This document shows, one piece after another, positions 17,415 through 26,611 of a stretch of DNA of 59,575 nucleotides. Under the pieces are notes generated by a model. That model ran no database searches and was not told the DNA's origin. It saw nothing but the letters and a program-made list of their open reading frames with translations. Every line of letters starts with the position of its first letter. The stretch's first letter is position 1. The stretch is from Bacteroidales bacterium (GTDB taxonomy: Bacteria; Bacteroidota; Bacteroidia; Bacteroidales; UBA7960). Location of the stretch: assembly GCA_012521995.1 (NCBI GenBank), contig JAAYLH010000047.1, positions 1 to 59,575 of the forward strand. The letters run 5' to 3'. The translations under genes and the position numbers were made by a program.

Positions 17415-18086
17415 TTACACCTTGTACAGGCCGTTTTTGATGGCAAAGGTTACCAGCTTGACGCTGCTGTCAACGCCTGCCTTGCGAAACAGGTTGGCCT
17501 TGTGTCCGTCGACGGTGCGCTGGCTGATAAACAGTTTGTCGGCAATTTCCTTGATGGTGTATCCTTTGCAGATGAGTTCAAGCACTTCCACTTCGCGGCG
17601 GGTCAGTTCTTCGCGCAGTTCGGGCTCGCGGGGTTCTTCCTTGTTGCGGCTTTTTACCAGCGAGGTGGTCAGGGTGGGGATCAACTCATCCGAGAAATAA
17701 TTCTTGTTGTCGGCCACCAGGGTCAGGGCTTTTTTCAGCTCGTGCTCTTCGGCGGTTTTCAGCAGAAAGCCCTTTACGCCCGCTTCCAGCATGCTCACCA
17801 GGTATTCTTCCTCGCCAAACATACTGATGGCCACAATTTTCAGTTCAGGGTCGCGGCGCAGCGCTTCTTTGGTGGCTTCTATGCCATTGAGCACCGGCAT
17901 TTGAATATCCATGAAAATGATGTCGGGCTTCATTTTTTCAAAGGTGTCCAGAAACTCCTGCCCGTTGACGGCTTCACCACAGATGGTGACTTCGGGCATT
18001 TCTCTCAGGAGCATCTTCAGGCCTTTCCTGAAGATGTGGTGGTCTTCCACGATCATTACCTTTAGTTTCTTTTCCATGGTGCTCAT
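17415..18086 (-). CDS. NarL/FixJ-family response regulator
   Basis: A 223-residue two-domain regulator. The receiver domain (about 8-125) has the acidic pair VEDHH, the phospho-acceptor Asp60 in FMDIQMP, the Ser of AISMF and the Lys of FLLKT. A linker leads to a LuxR-type HTH (about 158-220, LTRREVEVLELICKGYTIKEIADKLF split across the first helices, then ISQRTVDGHKANLFRKAG). It should be phosphorylated by the histidine kinase encoded 87 bp upstream on the same strand. Two starts are possible (18086 or 18077). Target genes are unknown. Confidence 0.92.
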   Translation of the reverse strand: MSTMEKKLKVMIVEDHHIFRKGLKMLLREMPEVTICGEAVNGQEFLDTFEKMKPDIIFMDIQMPVLNGIEATKEALRRDPELKIVAISMFGEEEYLVSMLEAGVKGFLLKTAEEHELKKALTLVADNKNYFSDELIPTLTTSLVKSRNKEEPREPELREELTRREVEVLELICKGYTIKEIADKLFISQRTVDGHKANLFRKAGVDSSVKLVTFAIKNGLYKV

Positions 18087-18173
18087 TTCTTTTTTTGTCC
18101 GAAAAAACAGAATTTCACGGACTGTATTGAAGGAACAAATTTAAAATAAAATCTTAATAATATTTATAGAAAG

Positions 18174-19604
18174 CTAATTTAAAGGGATCTCCAAATGAAA
18201 TGAAGCGCCCTTTGCATTGTCTTTAGGGGGTAACAGGCGGCCATTGAGGAGCTGGATCCGGGTAAGGATGTTTTTCAGTCCGTGGCTTCCGGGGTTTCCT
18301 GCCAAGCCTTCTGCAAAATCAAAACCCTTGCCGTCGTCCTTATAGTTCAGTTCCATTTTTTGTTTACCGCCCTTGAGCTCCAGGAAAATGTTTGAAGCCC
18401 CGGCATGTTTCAGGGTATTGTTGATCAGTTCGGTGCAGATTCGATAAATGTTGATCTCCTGGTTTTTGGCCAGGCGGTCAATGTTGCGGTTGCCCGCCAG
18501 GTGGATGGTCACGGCACCCGAGCGCATCACCGACTGGGAGAAGGTCTCCAGGGCAGGGAACAGGCCATAGTCGTTGAGGGTGCTGGGCATCAGGTTGTTG
18601 GCGATTCGTTTGGCTGCCGAAACCGATTCCCCGATATTGGTCTTTATCTCTTCGAGCAGAAACTGGCGTTCTTCTTCTGTCTTGTTGGGTTTCTGAAGCA
18701 GGGTGACATAAATTTTGAGGGTGGAAAGGAGGGCGCCAAGCCCATCGTGCACATCCATGGCAAAGCGCTTACGCTCGCGTTCTTCAGTGTCCACAATGGC
18801 GTTGCGTACCTCGTGCTCGAGTTCCTTCAGGCGGGTAATGTCGCTGATGGCCAGCACATTGATCTGTTCGTTGCGGTAAATGAAGCGCTGGTGTTTTACC
18901 TGGCCCACAAAGCGGCTTTCGTCCTGACGCAGGAATGTCATCTCCCAGGGGCCGTCACTGTCGCCCTGCAGGATTTTCTGCAATTCGTTGATGCCTTCCA
19001 GGGGCACCAGCAGGGAGACAGGCCTGAACAACAATTGTTCGGGATCGTGCAGGAACACTTGGAGGCTGGCATCGTTCACTTCGATGATCTTGTCGTTTTT
19101 GATGAAGAGCACGGCTTCAAAGGCGGCTTGCGACAAGGCCTTAAACTTTTCTTCGGTTTGTTTGCGTTGATCGATCTCCTCCTTGAGCTGCAGGTTTTGT
19201 TCCGAGATGATGTCCGTTGAACGTTTCAGGTCGAGGTGGGTCTTGACCCTTGCTGTGAGTTCCAGTTTGTTGAAGGGCTTGGTAATGTAATCCACAGCGC
19301 CTGCCTCGAATCCTTTTACCATTTCCTCTGTGTTGCGCAATGAGGTGATGAATATGACGGGGATGCTGCGTGTTGTGTGATCGGCTTTGAGCTGCCGGCA
19401 CACTTCCAGGCCATCCATCCCGGGCATCAGGATATCGAGCAGGATCAGGTCGGGGGGCCGCGTTTTTGCAATGGTCAGGGCAGCAGGACCAGAGCTGGCC
19501 TCGCTTACCTCATAGGGCTCAGACTTGAGAATTTTCCTGAGCACCAGCAGGCTGTGCAAATCATCATCCACTGCCAGTATTCTGAAGGACGTGCCTCTCT
19601 GCAT
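18174..19604 (-). CDS. soluble REC-PAS-HisKA_3 histidine kinase
   Basis: A 476-residue kinase without membrane segments. Domains in order: receiver (8-122, Asp57 in ILLDILMPGMDG, Lys in YITKPF), a helical coiled coil (125-155), a PAS domain (about 155-260), HisKA_3 dimerisation with phospho-acceptor His286 in DVHDGLGALLST, and a HATPase domain (about 375-476, ELINNTLKHA, DDGKGFDF, GSHGLKNI). It partners with the NarL-type regulator downstream. The N-terminal receiver means it takes input from another kinase or acts within a phosphorelay; the signal sensed by PAS is unknown. No clear promoter was found in the 165 bp before it. Confidence 0.9.
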   Translation of the reverse strand: MQRGTSFRILAVDDDLHSLLVLRKILKSEPYEVSEASSGPAALTIAKTRPPDLILLDILMPGMDGLEVCRQLKADHTTRSIPVIFITSLRNTEEMVKGFEAGAVDYITKPFNKLELTARVKTHLDLKRSTDIISEQNLQLKEEIDQRKQTEEKFKALSQAAFEAVLFIKNDKIIEVNDASLQVFLHDPEQLLFRPVSLLVPLEGINELQKILQGDSDGPWEMTFLRQDESRFVGQVKHQRFIYRNEQINVLAISDITRLKELEHEVRNAIVDTEERERKRFAMDVHDGLGALLSTLKIYVTLLQKPNKTEEERQFLLEEIKTNIGESVSAAKRIANNLMPSTLNDYGLFPALETFSQSVMRSGAVTIHLAGNRNIDRLAKNQEINIYRICTELINNTLKHAGASNIFLELKGGKQKMELNYKDDGKGFDFAEGLAGNPGSHGLKNILTRIQLLNGRLLPPKDNAKGASFHLEIPLN

Positions 19605-19733
19605 ATCAATTTGTCTAAGGTTTAACTAATTGCTTTCAATGGTTTGGTGTAAAATTAAAAAAAATAAACAAAACATTGTTTTTTTGCGCCCAAATTAAAA
19701 TTTGTCTTAACTTTATGCCAATTATTCTGTCTT

Positions 19734-19741
19734 TATCTTTG
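19734..19741 (+). promoter_or_regulatory. -7 box ahead of an alpha/beta hydrolase
   Basis: TATCTTTG, an exact TAnnTTTG match 28 bp before the ATG at 19770. A TTTG lies at 19701-19704 but is 29 bp away, too far for a standard -33 element. Confidence 0.5.
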
Positions 19742-19769
19742 CGGCAACCAGAAAATTTCTTTTATTATC

Positions 19770-20567
19770 ATGAATGTCAGATATAAAGATGCACTGATTT
19801 CCTTTCAGGATCGGGGTGCAGGAAATACGGTTGTATTCATTCACGGGTTTACGCAAACTTCCTCTGTCTGGAATTTTTTTGTTGAACAGCTTGTGGACAC
19901 ATACCGGGTGATCACCATCGACCTGCCGGGCCATGGTGAAAGTGAATGTATAGGCGAGGTTCATCCCATGGAGCAAATGGGTGAGGCCATCAAAACGGTG
20001 CTCGATCACCTGAAGATTACCCGGGCGGTGATCATTGGTCACTCTATGGGTGGATATGTTGCCCTGGCCATGGCCAGGGTGTATCCCGGCTTGTTCCGCG
20101 GACTGGGCTTGTTTCACAGCACTTCGCTGGCCGACAGTGAGGAAGGGCGTATTTCACGCGAAAGGAATATCAAGGTGATCCGGGAAGATCACCAAACCTT
20201 CCTGTTTAATTTTATCCCTGAATTGTTTGCCCCCGAAAACCGTGAGCGAATGGCTCCTGAGATCGACGCCCTTGTCAGCGAGGCAAAAAAAATGACCAAA
20301 AAGGCGGTTGTTGCAGCCCAGGAGGGAATGAAGACCCGCAGCAGCTCACTGGATGTTTTGATCAATGCCAAATTCCCCGTTATGTTTATCGCTGGGCAAA
20401 AGGATTCACGGGTGCCCTTCGAAAACATCTGGGTACAGATGGCCCTTACCGAAGAGGCTCACTCGCTCATTCTCAGGAATGTTGGGCACATGGGCTTCCT
20501 GGAAGCCAAACTCCAGACCTGCGACTTCACCCGTGCCTTTATCCATTCCTGCTACAGGCCCAGGTAA
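19770..20567 (+). CDS. alpha/beta-fold hydrolase
   Basis: A 265-residue cytoplasmic hydrolase. VVFIHGFTQTSSVW forms the oxyanion region, DLPGHGES the next loop, GHSMGGYVAL the nucleophile elbow (Ser), GQKDSRVP the acidic strand and NVGHMGFLE the catalytic His. A lid of charged helices lies between about residues 120 and 195. It resembles the MenH/BioH-type esterase group without a feature that fixes its substrate. It is a lone plus-strand gene between two minus-strand operons, with its own -7 box. Confidence 0.82.
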   Translation: MNVRYKDALISFQDRGAGNTVVFIHGFTQTSSVWNFFVEQLVDTYRVITIDLPGHGESECIGEVHPMEQMGEAIKTVLDHLKITRAVIIGHSMGGYVALAMARVYPGLFRGLGLFHSTSLADSEEGRISRERNIKVIREDHQTFLFNFIPELFAPENRERMAPEIDALVSEAKKMTKKAVVAAQEGMKTRSSSLDVLINAKFPVMFIAGQKDSRVPFENIWVQMALTEEAHSLILRNVGHMGFLEAKLQTCDFTRAFIHSCYRPR

Positions 20568-20600
20568 AAAAAGAACCCCGGGTCGATGAGCCAGGGTTCT
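20566..20600 (-). terminator. intrinsic terminator of the tyrS-amylase operon
   Basis: Stem AGAACCC (20572-20578) with GGGTTCT (20594-20600), 15-nt loop; on the minus strand it runs into T7 (20566-20572). It overlaps the last bases of the plus-strand hydrolase gene and lies 80 bp after the GH13 stop. Confidence 0.78.
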
Positions 20601-20680
20601 ATGCGTATTGATCGGGTTTTCTTTTCCTGGGCTTTACATAAGCCTCTTGTGGTTTATGGGTTTTTTTCCTTTAATCCTTA

Positions 20681-22081
20681 TTATTTTTCAAATACCAGGT
20701 ATCCCCAGGCATCCAGGCTTAGGGTTTCGTTTCCTTCAAAAGTTTTTACATCGCCGCTGAAGACCTCGGTATAGGTTCCTGCATAATAGTCACCGTTCAA
20801 AAGCACCTCAGCCGGCTCATCCGACAGGTTGAGGACGACCATCACCCGGTCGCTGTTTTTCTCCCTCAGGAAAGCAAAAACGGCCTCATCCCTGCTGGTG
20901 TTCACTCTTTGGATGTCGCCGCCGGCAGTCCCGTTCCATAAAGCCTGGTTGCGCCCTTTCAGGTAAAGCAGAGTCTGGTAAAAGCCATGGTAATCGTAGT
21001 TGCCCCATTCCACCTCATCCTTTTCAAAGAATTCAAGCATCTTCTTTGACCCTGCTTCTTGTCCTGTATAAATCAGGATCATCCCGGGCATGGTTGCCGT
21101 CAGCACTGCAAAGGCTTCCTTGCCATCGCCCAGGCGGTCAAACTCGGTACCTGCCCAGGAGTTTTCATCGTGGTTGGTGATGAAGTTCATTTTATAGGCC
21201 CCTTTGGGAAAGCGGTCTTCGGGTGTGACTGAAAAGAAGTATTTGTCGAGCACCGTAACATCTGATCTGCCTTGTGCAAGGTGATTCATCAGGCGGTGGA
21301 AGCTCCATCCATAGCCCATTTCAAAGGCTTTCTCGTGGAGGTAGGGTTTTTCGGCTTCGGCCAGCATAAATACGGGCTTGATCTTTTCAAGTTCGTTTAC
21401 GGCTTCATTCCAAAACTCGGTGGGAACCATATCCGCCACATCGCAGCGGAAGCCATCCACCCCGGCTTCTTCAAGCCAGAAGCGCATCTCGCCGATCATG
21501 GCCTCCCAGAGGTCTTTGTTGTCGTAATTCAGATCGATAACATCCGACCAGTCGTCAGCAGGGGGCACGAAGTTTCCGTCTTCGTCGCGGGTGTAATACT
21601 CGGGATTGGTCTCGGTCCAGGGGTGATCCCAGGCAGTATGGTTGGCCACCCAGTCGAGGATGACGTACATATCACGGGCATGAATTTCCTCCACCAATTG
21701 CTTGAAGTCCTCAAGGGTTCCAAACTCAGGGTTGATGCCTGTATAATCCTTAACCGAATAATAGCTTCCAAGGCTTCCCTTGCGGTTTAACTCGCCAATG
21801 GGGGTGATGGGCATGAACCATAAGATGTCGACTCCCAGGTCCTGTAAACGATCGAGGTGGGCCTCAAAAGCCCTGAATGTGCCTTCAGGGGTGTATTGCC
21901 TGAGGTTGACCTCGTAAATGCTTGCATTTTTGCTCCATTCGGGATGGCTTACCTTGGAAGCAGCGATTTTTACCTGTTCGTCCTTGCCCTTCCTGGGTTT
22001 ACAGGCGCTCAGCCCTGAAATCAGCCCAAGCACGATAAGGGCTGCAAGAAAATGAAATACTCTTTGCTGTTTATTTTTCAT
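20681..22081 (-). CDS. GH13 alpha-amylase family lipoprotein
   Basis: A 466-residue enzyme acting on alpha-glucans. The signal peptide ends in the lipobox LSAC (SGLSACKPRKG), so it is lipid-anchored in the envelope. The (beta/alpha)8 barrel shows DWVANHTAWDHPW (region I), GFRCDVAD with the nucleophile Asp (region II), MLAEAE with the acid Glu (region III) and FITNHDENS with the third Asp (region IV). A short beta domain ends the protein. The ATG at 22081 gives the lipoprotein signal directly. It is the last gene of a minus-strand unit after mgsA and a second GH13 gene, so it probably works in breakdown of starch-like oligosaccharides. Confidence 0.9.
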   Translation of the reverse strand: MKNKQQRVFHFLAALIVLGLISGLSACKPRKGKDEQVKIAASKVSHPEWSKNASIYEVNLRQYTPEGTFRAFEAHLDRLQDLGVDILWFMPITPIGELNRKGSLGSYYSVKDYTGINPEFGTLEDFKQLVEEIHARDMYVILDWVANHTAWDHPWTETNPEYYTRDEDGNFVPPADDWSDVIDLNYDNKDLWEAMIGEMRFWLEEAGVDGFRCDVADMVPTEFWNEAVNELEKIKPVFMLAEAEKPYLHEKAFEMGYGWSFHRLMNHLAQGRSDVTVLDKYFFSVTPEDRFPKGAYKMNFITNHDENSWAGTEFDRLGDGKEAFAVLTATMPGMILIYTGQEAGSKKMLEFFEKDEVEWGNYDYHGFYQTLLYLKGRNQALWNGTAGGDIQRVNTSRDEAVFAFLREKNSDRVMVVLNLSDEPAEVLLNGDYYAGTYTEVFSGDVKTFEGNETLSLDAWGYLVFEK

Positions 22082-22113
22082 AATAGGTGGTTTTTTCTGT
22101 GCATGCCAGATGA

Positions 22114-22620
22114 TCAATCCATGTCAATGCTGCGGTTAAGATAATCGCCGATGTCCATAGGGCGGGGGGTGTATTGTTTGCCGAAGAACTCGGAAGAGAT
22201 CAGGAAGTCGGCCGTTGAGCGGTTGGAGGCCGTGGGGATGTTATACAGGACGGTGATGCGCAACAGGGCTTTGACGTCCACATCATGGGCCTGCTGCTGC
22301 ATGGGGTCCCAGAAAAAGATCATCATGTCGATCTTTCCTTCTGCCACCAGGGCGCCCATTTGCTGGTCGCCTCCCAGGGGTCCTGATTTCAGTTTGGTGA
22401 CGCTAACCCCTTTGGGCAAGTGTCCGTTGTGGGGGTCCCTGAGGGCCTCTTCCACAAAACGTCCTGTAGTCCCTGTGCAGAAGAGTTGGTGACAGGCAAG
22501 GGTGTTGCGGTTCCACTGGACCCATTCCAGCAGGTCTTTCTTGCGGTTATCGTGCGCCACCAGGGCAATGCGCTTTCGTTGTTTTTTTAATTTCACGTGT
22601 TGAAAGGCTTGGTTACACAA
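22114..22620 (-). CDS. mgsA: methylglyoxal synthase
   Basis: Converts dihydroxyacetone phosphate to methylglyoxal and phosphate, relieving sugar-phosphate overload. The 168-residue protein has IALVAHDNRKKDLLEW, the phosphate-binding CTGTTGR, LKSGPLGGDQQMGALV with the catalytic Asp, FFWDPMQQQAHDVDVKALLR and the conserved IPTASNRSTADF. It is somewhat longer than E. coli MgsA (152) because of the first 15 residues; a later start is not obvious. It sits between two GH13 amylase genes with gaps of 7 and 32 bp, placing methylglyoxal formation in the same transcript as glucan breakdown. Confidence 0.94.
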   Translation of the reverse strand: MCNQAFQHVKLKKQRKRIALVAHDNRKKDLLEWVQWNRNTLACHQLFCTGTTGRFVEEALRDPHNGHLPKGVSVTKLKSGPLGGDQQMGALVAEGKIDMMIFFWDPMQQQAHDVDVKALLRITVLYNIPTASNRSTADFLISSEFFGKQYTPRPMDIGDYLNRSIDMD

Positions 22621-22627
22621 TGTGTTT

Positions 22628-25012
22628 TTATTGCGCGCTTAAGACTTCAAAGCTGTTGGGGGGCAGAATCAGCTTTAGTGTAGTGCCCTCCAAACTGAAT
22701 TCGTGTCTGAAATGGGCGGTATAGGCCCCTTTTGCCAGGCGTGGGCTAAGGGTAATGGTGATGGTTTTGACCTCGCGGCTCTTATTGAAGACCACTATGC
22801 CCGTTTGTTCAAAATAGCTTCGGGCATAAGCATATGCATGCTCTTCGGCCAGCAGGGTCCGGAAGTCACCATAGACAAAAACGGGGTGGGTATTGCGCAG
22901 TTTGGCCAGCTTAGCAGTTTTTTCCTTCAGGTCCAGCTCGTGTTCACCAAGGCTTTCAAACTTCATGGGGCGGCGGCTATCGGGATCTCCTGCACCAGGC
23001 AGGCCGATCTCATCGCCGTAATAGATCACGGGCACTCCCGGGATGGTCATGATAAAGGCTGTCAGCGAGGCCAGTTTATCGTAGCCTACGGGATCACCCA
23101 CCTCAACAGTACGGCTCCAGCCTGCTTCCGCCTGGTCTTCATCAAAGCCCAGACCTCCGCCTGCCAGCGAAATAAAACGGGCCATATCGTGGTTGCCCGT
23201 GATGTTGCCCATCATGTGAATAAACCCGTATTGGTTAAAGGTTTGGTGCAGGCTGAAATCGAGCATTTTGAAGGAAACTCCGTCTATGGCAAATGCCGAG
23301 CGGGCATCAAAATACAGGTTAAAGTCAAACTGCCCGTCGAGCAAACCGCTGCCTACATAGCTGCCGATAAGCTCACGGTTGCCAAAGGTCTCGCCGATCT
23401 GAAACAAGCGTTGGTCTTTAGATGCCATATGATCTTCCTTAAGTTTGCGCGTAAGGGCTCGCCAGAATTCCTGGGGGATGTGCTTGGTGGCGTCGTGCCT
23501 GAAGCCATCCAGTTTAAACTCTTCGATCCAGAAAAAGGCACTGTCGGTCATGACCTTCAAGACCTCGGGGTTTGAGTAATCGAGGCTGGGAAGGAACTCG
23601 TCGAACCAGGTAGTGAGCCGATGTTCGTCCCAGAGCCTAAGGTTCCTTCGCCCATCAGGCAGGTTTAGCTGGGTGGCCCAGTCAGGGTTTTCTTTGATCA
23701 GGGGGTTTTCCTGGTGAACATGATTGGAAACAAAGTCGAGCATCACGCTGATGTTGTTGCTGTGGGCGGTTTCTACCATGCGGTGCATGGCTTGGTTGTC
23801 GCCAAAGCGATGATCTACCGAGGTCAGCGTAATGGGCCAGTAACCATGATATCCTGTAAACTTCCGGTGGGGGGCAGGGTATTCACGATAGGCCTCGTAA
23901 GGGTTCTGTGTGATGGGCGAAAGCCAGATGGTGTTTATGCCAAGGTCTGAAAAATATCCCTCTTCAATTTTTTGGGTGATGCCTTCCAGGTCTCCTCCGT
24001 AGAAATTAGCCCTGGGGTCTACCTCGGGGTCCTCAATGGGATCATCATTGGCTGGATTGCCATTGTTGAAGCGGTCAACCATCATAAAGTACAGGATAGT
24101 CTTCTCCTTGTCCTGGCGGGTCAGGATATTGGCGTCCGTTACGGGCACACCGTATTGCAGGGGGATTAGCAGGTCGTTGGAAGGGCCGTGCTGGTTATAG
24201 CCTCTGATGCGCAGAAAACTCCTTTCTTTCGCGGAAGCGTCACCGGGAATATACACGTGGAGATGATCTCCGTGCCGTGATACATGCTGGACAGGTAAGC
24301 GGAAGTTCTCCCAGAAAACAAAGACTTCATCGGGCTGGTTGCTGACCTCTAGAGTCAGGTCGAAGTTGACAAAGGACTCAGGGGAGAAGTGGGGGGTAAG
24401 GCTGCGGTCAAAGCCGGGTATGCTGAGCACAGAGTTGAACCCCCCGGAATTATTGTCGATCTGAACAGGATTGGTGGGATCGGTCATGTCGCGGCCGTTG
24501 ACCACCAGCAGATAGTGGTAGGAGCCCGGGTTCAGGTCCATTCTGACCTGCCATTTTCCGTCCATCATGTGCAAGGGCAGCTCCATCCAGCTGGTCATAT
24601 CTCCCCGAATGCTCACCGAGGGATATCGCTTGTCTTCGGGATCAAAAACAAACTGGTAAGGTTGTTTTTGACTGCGTTCTACAAAGAAGCTGTAGGCATG
24701 CTCGCCCAGCCATACCTTCATTTCAGAAATTAAGGGAATCCGGGTGTCCTTCAACAGGATGTCTACATACTGTTTGTCGGCCGAAAGCTCAAACCAGAGC
24801 CCTTTAACTCCCGTCACCGAATCTATGCCCTGCATTGAGTCATTCAGGAAGTAATCCTGCAGAAAAACCCTGGTGGTATCTCCATCCAGTCGAATTGGGG
24901 AAGCCAAACCATAGATATCGTCTCCTTCTGGGAAAATCTTCACGGCAGGGGTCTTGCAGGATTCAAATGCAAGCAGTGCCGGCAATACAAGAAGCCACAA
25001 AGCGTTCTTCAT
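22628..25012 (-). CDS. GH13 glycosidase lipoprotein with N-terminal glucan-binding-like domains
   Basis: A 794-residue secreted enzyme. A signal peptide ends at FESC (Cys19, relaxed lipobox). Residues about 25-290 hold beta-rich modules, including a CBM48/E-set-like unit (YPSVSIRGDMTSWMELPLH) with a MDLNPGSYHYLLVVNG strand pattern. The catalytic barrel begins near YFMMVDRFNNG and shows MLDFVSNHV, GFRHDATKHI (nucleophile), QIGETFG (acid) and GNHDMAR (third Asp). A C-terminal beta domain ends the protein. It belongs with cyclomaltodextrinase/neopullulanase-like SusA-type enzymes. It starts 23 bp after the tyrS stop and 7 bp before mgsA. Confidence 0.9.
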   Translation of the reverse strand: MKNALWLLVLPALLAFESCKTPAVKIFPEGDDIYGLASPIRLDGDTTRVFLQDYFLNDSMQGIDSVTGVKGLWFELSADKQYVDILLKDTRIPLISEMKVWLGEHAYSFFVERSQKQPYQFVFDPEDKRYPSVSIRGDMTSWMELPLHMMDGKWQVRMDLNPGSYHYLLVVNGRDMTDPTNPVQIDNNSGGFNSVLSIPGFDRSLTPHFSPESFVNFDLTLEVSNQPDEVFVFWENFRLPVQHVSRHGDHLHVYIPGDASAKERSFLRIRGYNQHGPSNDLLIPLQYGVPVTDANILTRQDKEKTILYFMMVDRFNNGNPANDDPIEDPEVDPRANFYGGDLEGITQKIEEGYFSDLGINTIWLSPITQNPYEAYREYPAPHRKFTGYHGYWPITLTSVDHRFGDNQAMHRMVETAHSNNISVMLDFVSNHVHQENPLIKENPDWATQLNLPDGRRNLRLWDEHRLTTWFDEFLPSLDYSNPEVLKVMTDSAFFWIEEFKLDGFRHDATKHIPQEFWRALTRKLKEDHMASKDQRLFQIGETFGNRELIGSYVGSGLLDGQFDFNLYFDARSAFAIDGVSFKMLDFSLHQTFNQYGFIHMMGNITGNHDMARFISLAGGGLGFDEDQAEAGWSRTVEVGDPVGYDKLASLTAFIMTIPGVPVIYYGDEIGLPGAGDPDSRRPMKFESLGEHELDLKEKTAKLAKLRNTHPVFVYGDFRTLLAEEHAYAYARSYFEQTGIVVFNKSREVKTITITLSPRLAKGAYTAHFRHEFSLEGTTLKLILPPNSFEVLSAQ

Positions 25013-25035
25013 ATGTATAGATTTTTGGGTTGTGA

Positions 25036-26310
25036 TTACCTGGCCTGCACCAGGAAATAGTTCTTTTTCCCGCGCTGTACAAGGATGTGATGGTTGTTGA
25101 TCAAATGATCGCTGGACACTACCAGGTCTTCGCTTACCTTTTCCTTGTTGATGCTGATGCTTCCTTCCTTCAGCATGCGGCGGGCCTCGCTTTTCGATTG
25201 GGTGATTGAGGTCTTTTCACCCAGGAAGTCAATGATATTGATTCCTGTTTCGATCTCGGCCTTGCTCACCTCAAACATGGGTACCCCTTCAAATACGGCA
25301 AGCAATACATTCTCGGGCAGCTTTTTCAGGGTTTCGGTAGTCCCTTTTCCAAACAGGATTTCGGAGGCTTCGATGGCTGTATTGTATTCTTCCTCCCCGT
25401 GTACGCGGACTGTAATGTCTTTTGCCAGTGCTTTCTGCAACAGGCGGGTATGGGGTGCCTGGCGGTGTTCGGCAATCATGCTTTCGATCTCTTCCCTGCT
25501 AAACAAACTGAAAATCTTGATGTAGCGTTCGGTGTCTTCATCCGAGCAGTTGAGCCAGAACTGGTAGAAATGATAGGGAGAGGTGTAACGGGCATCCAGC
25601 CAAATATTGCCTTGTTCGGTCTTGCCGAACTTTCCCCCATCCGCCTTGGTGATCAGGGGGCAGGTGAGGGCAAAGGCTTCCCCGCCCGTTTTACGACGGA
25701 TCAGCTCTGTGCCTGAGGTGATGTTTCCCCATTGGTCAGAGCCCCCCATCTGGAGCTTACAGTTCTTGGTGGTATTCAGGTGGAGGTAATCATAGGCTTG
25801 CACCAGCTGATAACTGAACTCGGTAAACGACAGCCCCGTATCGAGGCGCTTCTTCACCGAATCCTTGGCCATCATATAGTTTACGGTCAGGTGTTTTCCC
25901 ACTTCCCGTAAAAAGCCCAGAAAGCTGAACTCTTTCATCCAGTCGTAGTTGTTGACGATTTCTGCCTTGTTCTCGCCATGTTCGAAATCCAGGAACTTCA
26001 GCAATTGTTTTTTTATGGCTTCAACATTGTGGCGCAACACCTCTTCCGACAAGAGGTTGCGTTCCTCACTCTTGCCACTCGGGTCGCCGATCATGCCTGT
26101 GGCCCCACCCACCAGGGCCAGGGGTTTGTGCCCTGCCATCTGCAGGTGCTTCAGCATCATGATACTCACCAGGTGGCCTATATGCAAGGAATCAGCCGTA
26201 GGGTCTATGCCCACATAGGCTGTTGTCATTTCTTCCTGCAGTTGTTCTTCCGTTCCGGGCATGATGTCGTGTATCATCCCCCGCCAGCGCAGTTCTTCAA
26301 CAAAATTCAT
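25036..26310 (-). CDS. tyrS: tyrosyl-tRNA synthetase
   Basis: Charges tRNA-Tyr. The 424-residue class I enzyme has the HIGH motif as SLHIGHLVS, the KMSKS equivalent as KFGKTEQGN, and a C-terminal S4-like RNA-binding domain (about 360-424, [21 protein letters not shown]). This is the normal bacterial length. I place the start at the ATG at 26310 ([12 protein letters not shown]); an upstream ATG at 26376 would add 22 residues not seen in the family. It heads the minus-strand unit that continues into the GH13 lipoprotein gene after 23 bp. Confidence 0.96.
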   Translation of the reverse strand: MNFVEELRWRGMIHDIMPGTEEQLQEEMTTAYVGIDPTADSLHIGHLVSIMMLKHLQMAGHKPLALVGGATGMIGDPSGKSEERNLLSEEVLRHNVEAIKKQLLKFLDFEHGENKAEIVNNYDWMKEFSFLGFLREVGKHLTVNYMMAKDSVKKRLDTGLSFTEFSYQLVQAYDYLHLNTTKNCKLQMGGSDQWGNITSGTELIRRKTGGEAFALTCPLITKADGGKFGKTEQGNIWLDARYTSPYHFYQFWLNCSDEDTERYIKIFSLFSREEIESMIAEHRQAPHTRLLQKALAKDITVRVHGEEEYNTAIEASEILFGKGTTETLKKLPENVLLAVFEGVPMFEVSKAEIETGINIIDFLGEKTSITQSKSEARRMLKEGSISINKEKVSEDLVVSSDHLINNHHILVQRGKKNYFLVQAR

Positions 26311-26363
26311 GAAAACCGTTTTTATTTTCTGATTAACAAACTTTTGGTCCTTTTTTCGAATGT

Positions 26364-26371
26364 CAAAATTA
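26364..26371 (-). promoter_or_regulatory. possible -7 box of the tyrS operon
   Basis: On the minus strand this reads TAATTTTG (TAnnTTTG), 53 bp before the tyrS ATG. No -33 TTTG is found at normal spacing. It lies inside the frame upstream of 26310, which fits the downstream start. Confidence 0.35.
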
Positions 26372-26611
26372 GTCATAATGCCTGAATTATTTTGCCGGGC
26401 ATTTCAGAATTATCACCCTGACCCACGCAGGTCTGCAGGGGATTGTTTTTGAGGCCGGAAACTTCACAGTCCTAGTTTTTTCTTTGCACGAAAAGCATTT
26501 CCTTTGCATAAGGCAAAAGACGGGTACACCTGCTTTCGCCTTTTAGAAAAACAATGGTGCCTTCCCTGTGTTTATCAGGGGATGTTTTAATGCATATAAT
26601 CTGACAGGCGT

